Assembly: GCA_008360975.2 (NCBI GenBank)
Contig: CM039196.1
Coordinates: forward strand, 5,808,263-5,872,262
Direction of reading: 5' to 3'
Length of the DNA stretch: 64,000 nucleotides
Source of the DNA: Lichenostomus cassidix
Taxonomy: Eukaryota; Chordata; Aves; Passeriformes; Meliphagidae
In this document: piece after piece, positions 22,801-33,420 of the stretch
How positions within the stretch are numbered: position 1 is the first letter of the stretch
How the letters are laid out: every line of letters begins with the position of its first letter
Made by a program: the position numbers and the translations under genes
Notes under the pieces: model-generated
What the model saw: only the letters and a program-made list of their open reading frames with translations
The model's database searches: none
What the model was told of the DNA's origin: nothing

Positions 22801-25800
22801 TGACTGATACTTATTTTAAGTGGGATACTCTAGATGGCAACAGCCTTTGTCTCTCCTTCCTCTTCAACCCCTCCCTCTATAAATCTTTGCAGTGCCTGTA
22901 ATAAAAGAGCAGCGTGCCCAGCCTGAGATTGCTCAGAAAGAATCCAGAACTGCACTTCTGTTCCTGGCTGCTGTGCATGTTTATGTGGACATCTGAGAAA
23001 GATTATAAATATCTCTATGTTTTAGTCATTTGGCTTCCTAGAACTATACAGGAATATTTCTGGTTGGTGCCACTGCTCATCTGTCAAGCACCTCTGTGAC
23101 TTTATAGTGTGTGTGTCTCTAGTCTCACAACTCTTGTCCACCTAGAGGTTTTATTTTCCTTTAGATGCACTCCTAAAGATGGCAGTAGAAAATGTCACAT
23201 ATCCCATAGTGCTTCTACTACTCTACAGTCCTGTAAAAGACTAAAATTTGCAAAGGGAGCCTAAGGGAATCCAGCACCCAAATCCTACTGAAGGTTTGGG
23301 AGAGCAGTACTCTCAGCCTGAAGGAAGATTGCAGTGTTGATGCATTCCCAAATATTTCATAGCAGAGCCAATAATAACATCATGTTACTTAATAACTACC
23401 AAGGGGAAGGGTTGGGCAAAGCGTGTTTGCAGCTGGAATTCGAAATGCACTGGAAAGCCCTTTACAGAGGGGCTGGGTGGCTGCTCCAGGCAGGAGAAAA
23501 GGGTGTTTGCAGTGTCTGGAGTTTGCTTATGAACAGAGGAATGGGGAAAAGGCCAGGGAGGGAGTGTATATCCACCTGACTTACAGAGAAGAGACTTGCA
23601 ACAGCGAATGTAAATCCTGACGATGGCAGCTCGGATGAGAATTTCTCCTGCCTCTCCCTCAGTCATGATCTTATTTCATGATCAGTATTACAGGCTGCCA
23701 CTGCACCAACCGTGTTTAAGAAGCAGCTCATGCTCCAAGGAAAATCACCTCTACAGCAGGCACACACAGAGACTTGGATCTCACGCAGTCAGAGCAGAGG
23801 CAGGCGATGGTGATGGTTTCCTTTTGCCAAGAGGCGTTGGAATCTTGTGGCCAGAGAAACAAACCCCGTGGGTGCTTCTCTGGGGCATTTTCCACAGCTT
23901 TTCCTCTCAAAGATGATTTCATTCTACAAGTACAAAATCACACAGTAATTTTGATGTCCTCAGTGTGTAAGGGCTAAGCCACCAGTGGCAGTTTCCTACT
24001 GCCAGAAAAAAAACAAATCCAGCAATGCATCCCATTTTAGCAACAGAATTTATGCTGCAACTCACCCCGTTTTGTATAGTTGGAGCAAAGCCTCACTCAC
24101 AGCCCTGTTATTCAATGTCTCTGTCAGGTCCTGACCTTCCCAAGTCCATCATTTCTGGCTGGCAGGGTGAGTGGGTATCTCCTAAGACAGGTTTGTGGTA
24201 TAAGAGCCCCAGAGCCGAGCTCAGCATGTCCAGCCTGGCCAGACAGAAATGTCTGGCTGGAAATCATCAGCCGCTGCTCCACACCAGAGCCCGGCCGTGT
24301 TTACCTAATCTGCAGACCAGGCACATCCACTCAGGGAGAAAAAAAGAAAATCACAGGCAATTTGTCAGAGCATTAGCTGATAATTCAGACAGAAATGTTA
24401 GATCTTGAGGCACGGCTCGGGGCTGCAGGGGAAATGTTATTGACTCTGACAGATCCCTGATGACAGATCCACTCCCTCTCCCAGGGGCAAGGCTACATTT
24501 AGATACACTTAAATTTTCATTGGAATTCCAGGGTAACGCAGCAAGTGGACAACAGGGAAAGAAAGGGAGAGGTTAGTGGAGGAAGAAGGAGCTTGCGTGG
24601 TTGGGCTTTTCATCCCACCCCTGTAATTGTGGCCTAATTATTTCCTTTAAAACTCATTGACTTCACCATGGTAATTATCACTCAAGCTTAGAAATAAATA
24701 TCCTTTCTGCTCAAAGACAGCCATTCCTGCCTACTTAATGCTGCTTACTCCATGTAATAGCTCAGAGTCCAGATTCAGACGACAGTGGATTCTTTTCAGA
24801 CTCGATGAAATGTTCCACAGCCATTTCCCACCACCTCTGGCTTCCCAGCCAGTTACATCTATTCATTGTCTCTCAGGCAGAGATTTTAAGCATCTTCAAG
24901 TTTTGTGGTTTTTTTTTCTTCTTCTATGCATTCATAGCATCCAACATAAAGCTGTCCTGAGCCTCCAATGACAGCTGTTAAGCAGCAAATAATAGTAAAA
25001 ATTGGAGCATTTCTAATTGGGCTGTAGTTTTTTAATTTGAGTTCCTGAGGAGGTGCATTGTCCTTGAGCATGGCTCTGCCCCTAGTTCATCCAGGTTGCC
25101 CTGAAAATGCCACACTTCCAGGTGTATTTAAGCACATAAAGGAACATCTTCATTTTTGGAAAGGCTGAAAACAAATTTCAGCAGAGCTCAGGTCTGCCAC
25201 CTCTGAGAATCAGGACAACTCCTACCCATCTCTAAGTGTATATCCTCGATTAGATGGCTTTCTTCACATCTGCATGGGAAAATACTGACCGTTTCTATCC
25301 AAATATGATGATCATGTGTTTCATTTCCCTTTACCCATTTCCGCACCATTCAGCCCTAAGCCTCATTTCTCCGAGTCATTTATTATTCTCAGCCCTTGCT
25401 TAATGATTTACTTCAGCCAACAACTCTGCTGTGAGTGGCAGTGTGTGATCCCAGACACAGCTGCTGCTACATCCAGAAATCCTCCTCTGTGGGGTGAGGG
25501 AAAAGCAGCCTGCTAGGGCTTATTCAACCCTAGGAGAAATCTCCTTGTTTGTAAGGTTTTTAACTGGACTTCCCTTTTGTGATTTGTAAGTTCTGGGTTT
25601 ACCAAACAACAGTATCGTTATGGGAAGAAAAAAGCACTTTTCATTTGATTGAGAGAAACTCATACAATTTTTTTTCCACCAAGCACATAGTTTGGCCCCC
25701 AGTTTGTCAAAACTGAGCCTCATTAATACTGAAACACACAAACTTAAGCATAAAATTGTGCTGCCCAGTGGTTCTGATGGTACTTAAAGCACATCCAACA

Positions 25801-26279
25801 TTTCCTCAGCCTGTATTACCTTTCAGGCTGTATATTCCTTTCACGCCTGCCCAGGTATTTCCACTTGGGAGTGCTGTGCATGAATTCAGCTCAAAGCTGC
25901 TTGACTTTTGGCAGGTGACCAGACCCAGCTGCTCTGGTGGCTCTTTGTGTGTTTAAAATGGCACAAAGGCTCTGCTGAAGCAGGCACAAGTGCTCCCAAA
26001 GCATCGTGTACCCAATGAATCAGGGCCACAACGAGCAAGAGGGAAAGAGGAACCCATTTAATCCTGGGCACGTGCAATAATTTAAAGAAGCCTCTCTTCC
26101 ATCCCAGCCAGCACACGAGGTGCAGCTGTTAACTTTCAGCACGCTGAGGGCTAAAGACAATGAAAAATCCAGCCCTGGAGGAGGTTAAACCAGTGCATCA
26201 TTTGCCAGGGAGCTGTGAGCCATTAACCTTTCCACTGGCACTTGCAACCAAGAGCTGGGAGATAAACACGTTGGGGAGG
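22801..26279. other. Non-coding spacer
   Basis: No gene, RNA or classifiable repeat. A short block around 24530-24720 (cctaattatttcctttaa, ccatggtaattatc) looks regulatory but weakly. At 24447-24470 a direct repeat of gacagatcc occurs. Short frames in all phases have no motif support. Confidence 0.5.
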
Positions 26280-26640
26280 AAACAAATTGGTTCATTCGAA
26301 TGCTATTAATGTGTGTGCCCTTGGAGGCCACGTTTATGCTTTTGGAAAATTACGCATTCATGCATAATGAAGTGAGATATAGCTCACCGATTGCCAACAG
26401 GGTGCAAAGCCCACAATAAAGATTTATAGCAGGTGCCTAATTCTCTAAACATTTGCAAATTAAGTATTTACAAGCGTAATGCTGGCTATTTTATTGCCAG
26501 TTTAAGTTACCATCATTTGAGCTTTTTATTTTGCACTGAAACTGAGCTGAGCATTTAATATCCATGATGTGTAATTTATTCAAGTATAATTTGGTGATGT
26601 TATAGTGGGAATTAAGGCAATACCCAGAGACCCTAATTAT
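26280..26640. promoter_or_regulatory. Strong candidate enhancer-like block
   Basis: Dense homeodomain/POU sequence without repeats: cattcgaatgctattaatg, attacgcattcatgcataatgaag, caaattaagtatttac, agcgtaatgctgg, gcatttaatatcc, gtgtaatttattcaag, gggaattaagg and ccctaattatg. Separate CpGs survive (ttcgaatg, ccacgttt, ttacgcat, caccgatt, aagcgtaa). It ends just before an ancient MIR-like element. No reading frame is supported. Confidence 0.5.
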
Positions 26641-26663
26641 GACACAACTACACATAAACATAG

Positions 26664-26828
26664 GAAGAAATCCCCTGTCCTAAAGAACATGTTCTTAGCT
26701 GACAGAAAGAGATAAAGATTGTAATAGACACTGCGGAGTGGAGTGATGTTGTAAAGAGAGATTGAATGACTTGCCCAATGACACATGAAAAGCCTGTTAT
26801 AGATGGAAAAAATCCAGACCTCCTTCCC
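26664..26828 (-). mobile_element. Ancient amniote MIR/CORE-SINE-like element, antisense
   Basis: The plus strand follows the antisense MIR pattern. It starts with 'gaagaaatcccctgtcctaaagaac', continues with 'gataaagattgtaatagaca' and 'tgttgtaaagagagattgaatgac', and then has the diagnostic 'gacttgcccaa' and a 'cac' remnant of 'ggtcacaca'. It ends in 'aatccagacctcc', matching the 'aacccaggtctcc' end. Divergence is high, as expected for an element inserted before amniotes diversified. It abuts a candidate enhancer block, so exaptation is possible. Confidence 0.55.
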
Positions 26829-28059
26829 AACGTACCTGGGGCATAAAAGTAGATTTTTCTACCTGCTCACAGAGGATGGGCAGCTCTCCCAGCCTGAAGA
26901 GCCTGGCTCTCAGTGTTACTGAATACAGCCACAAAGCACATCCCAGCTACTGAAATAACTTGTCTCTTTGGGGAGCTGCCACAGCTTACAAGTGAGTTAA
27001 TGTAAAGATTTCCAGTAATACTGAATAGACAGAGCATGAACACAAGGTGAAAGTATGGCTAACAGAGAATACAGCACCTAAATACTCCTATTGCAGCTCT
27101 TTCACAGGGAACATTGAAGGAAAATGCAGGAATTCACTCTGTGGTGAGTTCATAAGAGAGATTTTGCACAGCAGCAAAGGAAGCATTTCCCACATGCTGT
27201 GCCATGCACAGATCAATGGCTGTACCTGGTGGAGCACCAGCTCAGCCCCAAAGAGGAGCTGTCAGTGCTCAATCAAACCCCAGCTCGATGTGTTTAACAT
27301 TCTCCCTCTCCTACCACAGCTGCTGGACCACGGGAATGGGTTTGTTTTGGAGGGTGTCCAGTTCCCCCTACAGCTCTATCCACAGCCAAAGGAGAGCATG
27401 GATGGTTGGTTGAGTTTCAGCCATGGAATGGCTTCAAAACCCAGCATAAATGACCCTCAGGAGGAGCAGGGGATGAGGTGATTCACATTGGTGTTCTCCT
27501 CGCAGGTGGAGGGAGCACATCTGTTTTTCTCAAAGGGAAGGAGCAGAGTCTCTCTCCCTGCCCAAGTGGCTGGTGACATACTCAACCTGCTCCTCTGGAG
27601 CCACTGGCCAGCCCTCCAGCTGGAAGAGAAATAACTTCCCTGCCTCTTTTCATCATGTGTTGAGGAGCTAACAGTTTAGAGAGGAAGAGAGGAGATTACT
27701 CATTCATTAAAAATGTGGCTTTGAACCAGGCCTAAAGTGTTATTCCAGGAGTCTCATAATGAAACACGTAAGGGCAACTCGCAGCCTTCTCACTCTGCTG
27801 AGCAACCCTGGAGCTCTGGGCTGCTCTTTGGGAGATGCCTGTGTGCAACACACACCAACACAAATCCAGAGGTTCTGTGTGAAGCCACTTCCTCAGGCAA
27901 CATGTGGAGGACCTTACCTGATGTGAGCATTCCTCCCACCAAGTCCCATGTCAGTACACACTGCCAGCAGCATCCTAAGCAAATTAACTTCAGGGACATG
28001 ACTTTCACAAGCAGACCATGAGATATGAAATCTCTCTTGGCCTCATCACCTCTTAGACC
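26829..28059. other. Non-coding spacer
   Basis: No gene recognised. The 144-codon frame at 27047-27481 is Ser/Pro/Cys-mixed, without motif or splice framing, and overlaps a second frame. Confidence 0.55.
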
Positions 28060-28330
28060 AAATCAAAATAGAAACTGCCTTTTGACATTGTCCAGACACG
28101 TGTGAAAGGAGCAGACTGGTCTTTATTGCACATAAATACAGCTCTTGTGAAACAAGATAGAAAAATCTGACACTTTGCCTGACACAAGGTTTTTAAAGAT
28201 GAAGATCAGCTAATGCAGATAAATCCGTGCCATACCCTGGGAGCCACTAAACATATTCAGTATTTCTGGTCGGCTGGAAAGTGGATAAAATTACATCATT
28301 ATGGGAACACTGTTAATGCACAGTGGTTCA
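28060..28330. promoter_or_regulatory. Candidate conserved non-coding block
   Basis: Repeat-free block with ctttattgcacataaatac, cagctaatgcagataaatccg, aaacatattcagtatttc, aaaattacatcattatggg and ctgttaatgcac. CpGs at 28099, 28226 and 28271 persist. Inference from composition. Confidence 0.35.
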
Positions 28331-30109
28331 AGGAAGAGGAGAGGAGGGGAAAAAAGCAAATAGGACTGGAACAACTGCTAAGTACTTAAGCTGTTTTCCA
28401 GCCAACATGTATTAAGAATGTATTTTCAAGTGTAGGAAGGGATGCTGTCAATAACTGTAACCCCTGATGCCAAGTGCTACATATACATTTAGAACAATTG
28501 ACACTTGTAGAGGTTAAAATGGAGATTCTTCATCCATGAGATGCTATTTTGGTCTCTTCCTAAGATGCTGAAAGAAACACAGGTAGCTACAACAGATTCG
28601 GAAGAGCTGTTAACATGAGAGCAGCATTCAAAAGCACCTATTTTCCTTTGAGAATCTAAGTGGGAAAGCACACACAGGTCTGTAATTGTTTTCCTTAAAC
28701 CAATAGTTCTCCCTTTCAACTCACTCTCATGAATTCACCTCTCCTGGGAAAGCCAGAAATAGAAAGGCAGGCAGAATTTTCAACTTTTCAGCTGAGTTTG
28801 GTGACAAAGCAAACAGGTCAAGGCTGTGTGACTTTGAAAAACCTATCCATTATCTGGGGCTGAAGCAATGACAGCAAAACAAGAGGAGATATGGAAGACA
28901 CAAAGTGCCATTCCACTCTTCTGACATCAAAATTTACCTCCACCCACTAGAAGAAAGCTTGTGGACTATTAACAGACTTCTTGGATCTTCCCATATTTAA
29001 ATTATTCCTGATTTGAAACTGTTCTCATGATACTCCTTTGGAGTGTCTGCTTTCTCTTCTGAAGGCATAACTCTCATCTCCCTATCACTTCACACACATG
29101 TAAGCTTGGGATGGTAAAGAGCTTGAGTTTTAACCACAGTGTGTTATAAAGACACAGGATATTCTCTTATCTCCTCTTTTTTCCCCATTATTAATCCAGA
29201 TTTTCATGGAGCTTCTCTATGAATTTATGAAATCATCTCACTAAACAACAACACATTGACCTGTGGGACAAATGGAAGTTAGAAGTGTTAAGTGAAATAT
29301 GGACTGTGCATCAATAGAAGAGTTCTTCCAGCACATCCAGATCGGGTCTGACAAAAATGGAAGGATCCATACCAGATCCACCACACGCTCATGATGGTGG
29401 TTATCTGTGCTTTCAAGATCTCCCATTAATCTTTGTGATGTCTGAGGATTTTCACAATGGGAGAACATTATTTCAAACCACTTTCACTTGTTTTACTTTC
29501 AGGATGGATACAAACCAAGCTATTCACCTGTACCAAGCATTTTTGCATGTTTTCAGTTTTAAAAAGCCTTCTTTGTCAGAGACAGTGTGCTCAACACTTG
29601 TGACACCCAACCCTGAGGAGAGATCCAGTTGGGCATCCTCTGAGAGTCCCATCACAGCTCTCTCTGCTGGGTTTGCTGGCTTTGTTATCATCAAAAAAAA
29701 AGCATATGCTGTCAAACTGTGAAGAAGCAAAACCAGGATTGGCTTCACCTTGCACAAACCTGGCTGGGGCAGTTTGGTGTTTGCCCCAACCAGCACGCTT
29801 CAGCCTAGGATAAGTGTGTCATTTCTCAGTGTCATTTTGATTCTTTAGTTTAAAAGCAGCTGAAGAAGGAAGCAAAGTGCTGCTGTGTGCTTCTCCCATG
29901 GGCACAGGTCACCCAATGCCTCAGGCAGTGCCAGGCAGAACCCAAACACAGCCTGTCAGGACTCAGAACAGCCTTGCAGAGCTGTGGCAGGCACTGCTGA
30001 CAAGCAGGGCCCTTCTCTGCACCCTGCACACTCCTTCCCCTCCAGCTGAACATCCACGGGGGACACCTGGATAAACCTGCCCACAAACCAGCCCCAGAGC
30101 TCCCAAAGG
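28331..30109. other. Non-coding spacer
   Basis: No gene or repeat family recognised. Short frames near 29357-29722 lack motifs. Confidence 0.55.
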
Positions 30110-30400
30110 CAGCCGGATGTGCTGCTGTGAAACACAGACAGCTGTCAGCCCGAGCGCGGCTCACGGCGGCACAGTTACATCTCTTAATTATTACCAGCCT
30201 GGCTCCCCGAATGTGCACATTTTTTCACAGTTACTAAATAAGTTAATCACTTCGTGAACAAGGAAATCTGCAGATGCCTTTGAGGCTTTGTTAACATAGT
30301 GCCTAAGCCAGCTTTACACTCTCTTCTAATCCTCTTTAAGACCGTATGAGGCAGTGAAGTAGCCTATAATCAGTTTTTAAGGTTATAGACAATATCCCCA
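30110..30400. promoter_or_regulatory. Candidate regulatory block with small CpG cluster
   Basis: A compact CpG group (ccgagcgcggctcacggcggc, about 30149-30169) is followed directly by AT-rich words (cttaattattacc, actaaataagttaatcacttcgtg, cctataatcag). The CpG-plus-homeodomain pairing resembles the block at 14400-14760. No exon or promoter element can be tied to it. Confidence 0.35.
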
Positions 30401-31848
30401 CTCAAGCTGGTTGCCTAGAGCAACAGTGCAGGAACTGAATACTAGCAATGAGATTGGATTACTTGCCTTGTTTATTCATCCATATATATTTATCCTCTGC
30501 TCTGCCTACAGCAGAAGCAGGGATTTTTGTAGCCTGTGCCTTACACGTCTGGATGCAGAGCAGAATTTATGTAAAAAAATGCAGACAGGCTTCAAGAATT
30601 AATCTCCTTCCATTTCTGATTCTCTCCTTTCCCTCTCCACCTCAATACCTGAAGGTTCAAAACACTCCCAGAACTAAGACTGCCTGCAGTCTCTCAGCAG
30701 CAATAACAGCCTCCCACTGCTTCTCATATACATGGAGGCAGAAAGCCTCTTCCAAAAGTGCTGGCATCACCAGCAGCATTTCAGCATCCCGAGCTGCCTC
30801 CTGAGCTGGTGCCTCCTCACCAGCAGGAGCTGCTAGGCACCTTCCCTGAGAACCTGTCCCAGCCTGACCCACAGGAAACCCCAGATACTGTTTGCAGAAA
30901 GCAAATTGTTCTGCATTGGAAATCCACTCACAAGAAGTCGCTCCATGTTCCTGTTTTGCTCAGTTACAAGCATTCTTCTCTCCTTGAAAAGTTGGATTTT
31001 CCCTCCAGCCAAAGCCACTTCCCTTTTGTACTTTAAGCTTAGGCACAGCTTTAACTAGGTCAGTGGGATTTTGGGTTCTCATCAGCCTCTTGGAAAATCC
31101 CAAAATGCACAGCAAAATCATGTCCTAGTGCTGCCATGTGTCTGCTCATCTGAGCCTTCTTGGAGTTTGCACCTTCTGTATCAAATCTACCCAATCTCCT
31201 CTATGCCAAAATACCTGCTTGGAGCTCTCTCTAACCACAGACTATAGAAACCTCCAAATCAGTCATTAACAGTAAAACTGAAAGGACCTTCTTCACCTCC
31301 CACATTCCCTGGAGCTTGGCTGTGTTTGTTGGCCAGAGCTGACCTCTGCTGTGGAGCACATATAATTTCACAGAATCACCTCTCAATAAGAAATAATTCA
31401 CCCAATTTCCTCCCACAATCAGAGCATCCCAACCTTGTGCAGGTTTTTATTGCACATCAGCTCGCCGGGGAACTGGTGTCAGCAGCTCTTGGGGAAAGAA
31501 GGGCTGTGGGAAGGCACAGTGAAGGACCAAGTCTCAGGGGGACTGCCATGCACTTCTTCACATTATCTGGGATATTTCACTTTGTAACTCACTTCTTTAC
31601 TAGTAAAACGTATTCATTCAAGCAAACAGAGGTTTGACACATAATAAATTCGCTAAGAAACTGATTTTCAAAGATATGCAGCTGAATGGCAGATGAATTT
31701 AGAGGACAATTGTTGCTGTTAGCAAAGAGGGTGAGGGGCTGTGAGATTGCTCCTATGAGGGAAATCTGAAAAAGAGTTCAAGACACGGCATTTCAGGACA
31801 ACACTGTTAAAATCAAAGGCCTCATTTTGGGAAGGGTGAAGTGTATCC
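30401..31848. other. Non-coding spacer
   Basis: No gene or repeat recognised. Overlapping frames at 30411-30804 have no motif. Confidence 0.55.
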
Positions 31849-31984
31849 TTGAAGGCAGCTCAGCTGGTTAAAGCACAGTGCTAATAATGCCAAGGTCATG
31901 GGTTTTTATGGGATGTTCACTAAAGAGCTGGACTCAATGATCATTGTGGGTCCCTTCCAACTCAGAATATTCTCTGATAATATT
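31849..31984 (+). mobile_element. TguSINE1-type SINE: tRNA-Ile head fused to CR1 tail
   Basis: Bases 31849-31920 align with a tRNA-Ile(AAT) gene. The A-box region AGCTCAGCTGGTTAA is present, the anticodon arm GTGCTAATAATGCC is nearly intact with AAT, and AAGGTCATGGGTT precedes a damaged B box (GGTTTTTATGG for GGTTCGATCCC). Bases 31921-31984 are a CR1 3' end: 'gagctggactcaatgatcattgtgggtcccttccaact', then a degenerate 'attctatgat'-like terminus. No poly-A tail is present, as expected for a CR1-mobilised SINE. This head-tail combination is the TguSINE1 design known only from passerine birds. The lost CpGs suggest methylation decay after insertion. It is not a functional tRNA. Confidence 0.85.
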
Positions 31985-33299
31985 TTCAAAAAGAAACTTT
32001 TTGGCTTCTCAGCTTGAAGTGTTTTTTTTCTCCACATTAAAAGTCACCTAAATTAGAGGAAAAGCAGGAGATAAATAACCCCAAATCAAAATAGATTGCC
32101 TCATTTTGACCTAACTGACATTGCAGGTTGACCTGAAATGAAAGTTTTGTGGTTTAAATTTCACTAAAAAAAACCTGAAAACAAAAAATTTGTCTCAAAC
32201 TGACATGAACCATTTCCTCCCACCCATCCCACCTTGGAACCTGTCTCTGGTTTCTGCCCTAAAAGGCCAGCAATTCTCAAAAATTATTGCTTGGTTTCTT
32301 GCACCATTCCCCCAGCTGGTGATGTACAGCCCAAGCTGTGTGTAATCCTCTGTCAGGTGTCTGTAAAGTGGCATTCAGTGCCATGCACTGTCTCTGCTTT
32401 TCCCAAATCCTCAGAAAATGAGCAGGCAGATATAGGAAATCTGCTTCTGCCCCAGGCTCCTGAGCCCCCTGTCCATGGGCTTCCCTGCAGATGGCACTGC
32501 GGGAGCATCTGAGACCCCCAGAGCTGACAGGAGCCTCTGCATCCTCCACTCCCTGCCTTATCCCCTGCACTCACATCATTTCCTTGGCCTACTTTCTATT
32601 TAGGGTTTTTTTTCCCTCCCAGAGAAATTATTTATCATAGGGATTGCCAGCGCCTAATAAACATCCCTCCAAGAATAAATTTGTTTATCTAAGGTATTTT
32701 ATTATGCTGCCTCAGATAAAAGAGAGGGGGGGAAAAATCCTCCCAGAATATTTTGACTGTGCAAACAGTGGAAGAGCAGTGTCCTTGAGCACAATTTTCA
32801 AAGGGGAGGTTTGTCAGAAGCCATTTCAGCTGTTAAGGAATGAGTTATCTTTCAAATGAACAAAAAGAGGTGGCGGCACAGGCCCTGGCAACTGATCCAG
32901 TGTGACAGAGACAGATTTGAGAACCTCAAAGCATTTTGTTCCAGGGGCTGCACTGGCTGTCCTCCTGTTTCACCTTCTGTTTTCATCCAGGCTGGGTGGC
33001 AGGGGAGGAAGATGGAAACATTTAAAATTCAGATTGCACAGGTTCGAGTCGCAACACAAGACAGCAGGTCACGGAAAATCAGGACTTCTGTCACTCAATC
33101 CCACGGTGGTTTCTGCCTCTGCCTCATCCCCCTCCCTGTGCTGGAGCAGGAGCTCTGTGTCTCTGTGCTGATGAGCAGCACACAAGCCAGCAGATCCGCT
33201 GCACCAGTCAGGCTCCCCACGCCACAAAGTCATCGAGTTACACCAGCTGGGTCCCTGGCAAGAGCAGCCCTGGGCTGTGCGAGGAGATAATGCAGTGAA
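31985..33299. other. Non-coding spacer
   Basis: No gene recognised. At 32090-32215 AT-rich words (cattttgacc, aaatgaaagttttg, aaatttcactaaaa) may be an old hAT-like relic or low complexity. An isolated Pol III B-box-like word lies at 33041-33050. The 144-codon frame at 32856-33290 shows no motif. Confidence 0.5.
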
Positions 33300-33420
33300 A
33301 GGAATGCTTATTAGAAGCAGGAAGCCTGACAGTAGGATTTCTCATCCCAAATACAAGGTTTGCAGCAGTATAAATAATGCATGTCAATTGCCAGCATCCT
33401 GAAAATTAGTTAAAGTAGGT
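33300..33420. promoter_or_regulatory. Short candidate conserved non-coding block
   Basis: AT-rich with tgcttattagaag, gtataaataatgcatgtcaattgcc and gaaaattagttaaag. It is small and ends at a G8 run (33422-33429). Weak inference. Confidence 0.25.

Noticed and set aside
31849..31920. Functional tRNA-Ile gene
   Set aside because: The acceptor stem and B box are broken and the sequence runs straight into a CR1 tail. It is a SINE head, not a tRNA.
32090..32215. Possible second hAT-like relic (cattttgacc, aaatttcac words)
   Set aside because: Same reason as at 9190-9410, and it cannot be aligned with that segment convincingly.
32486..32502. Second CTCF-like site (CCTGCAGATGGCAC)
   Set aside because: One mismatch at a strongly constrained core position. 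Common CAGATGGC words make this a likely chance match.
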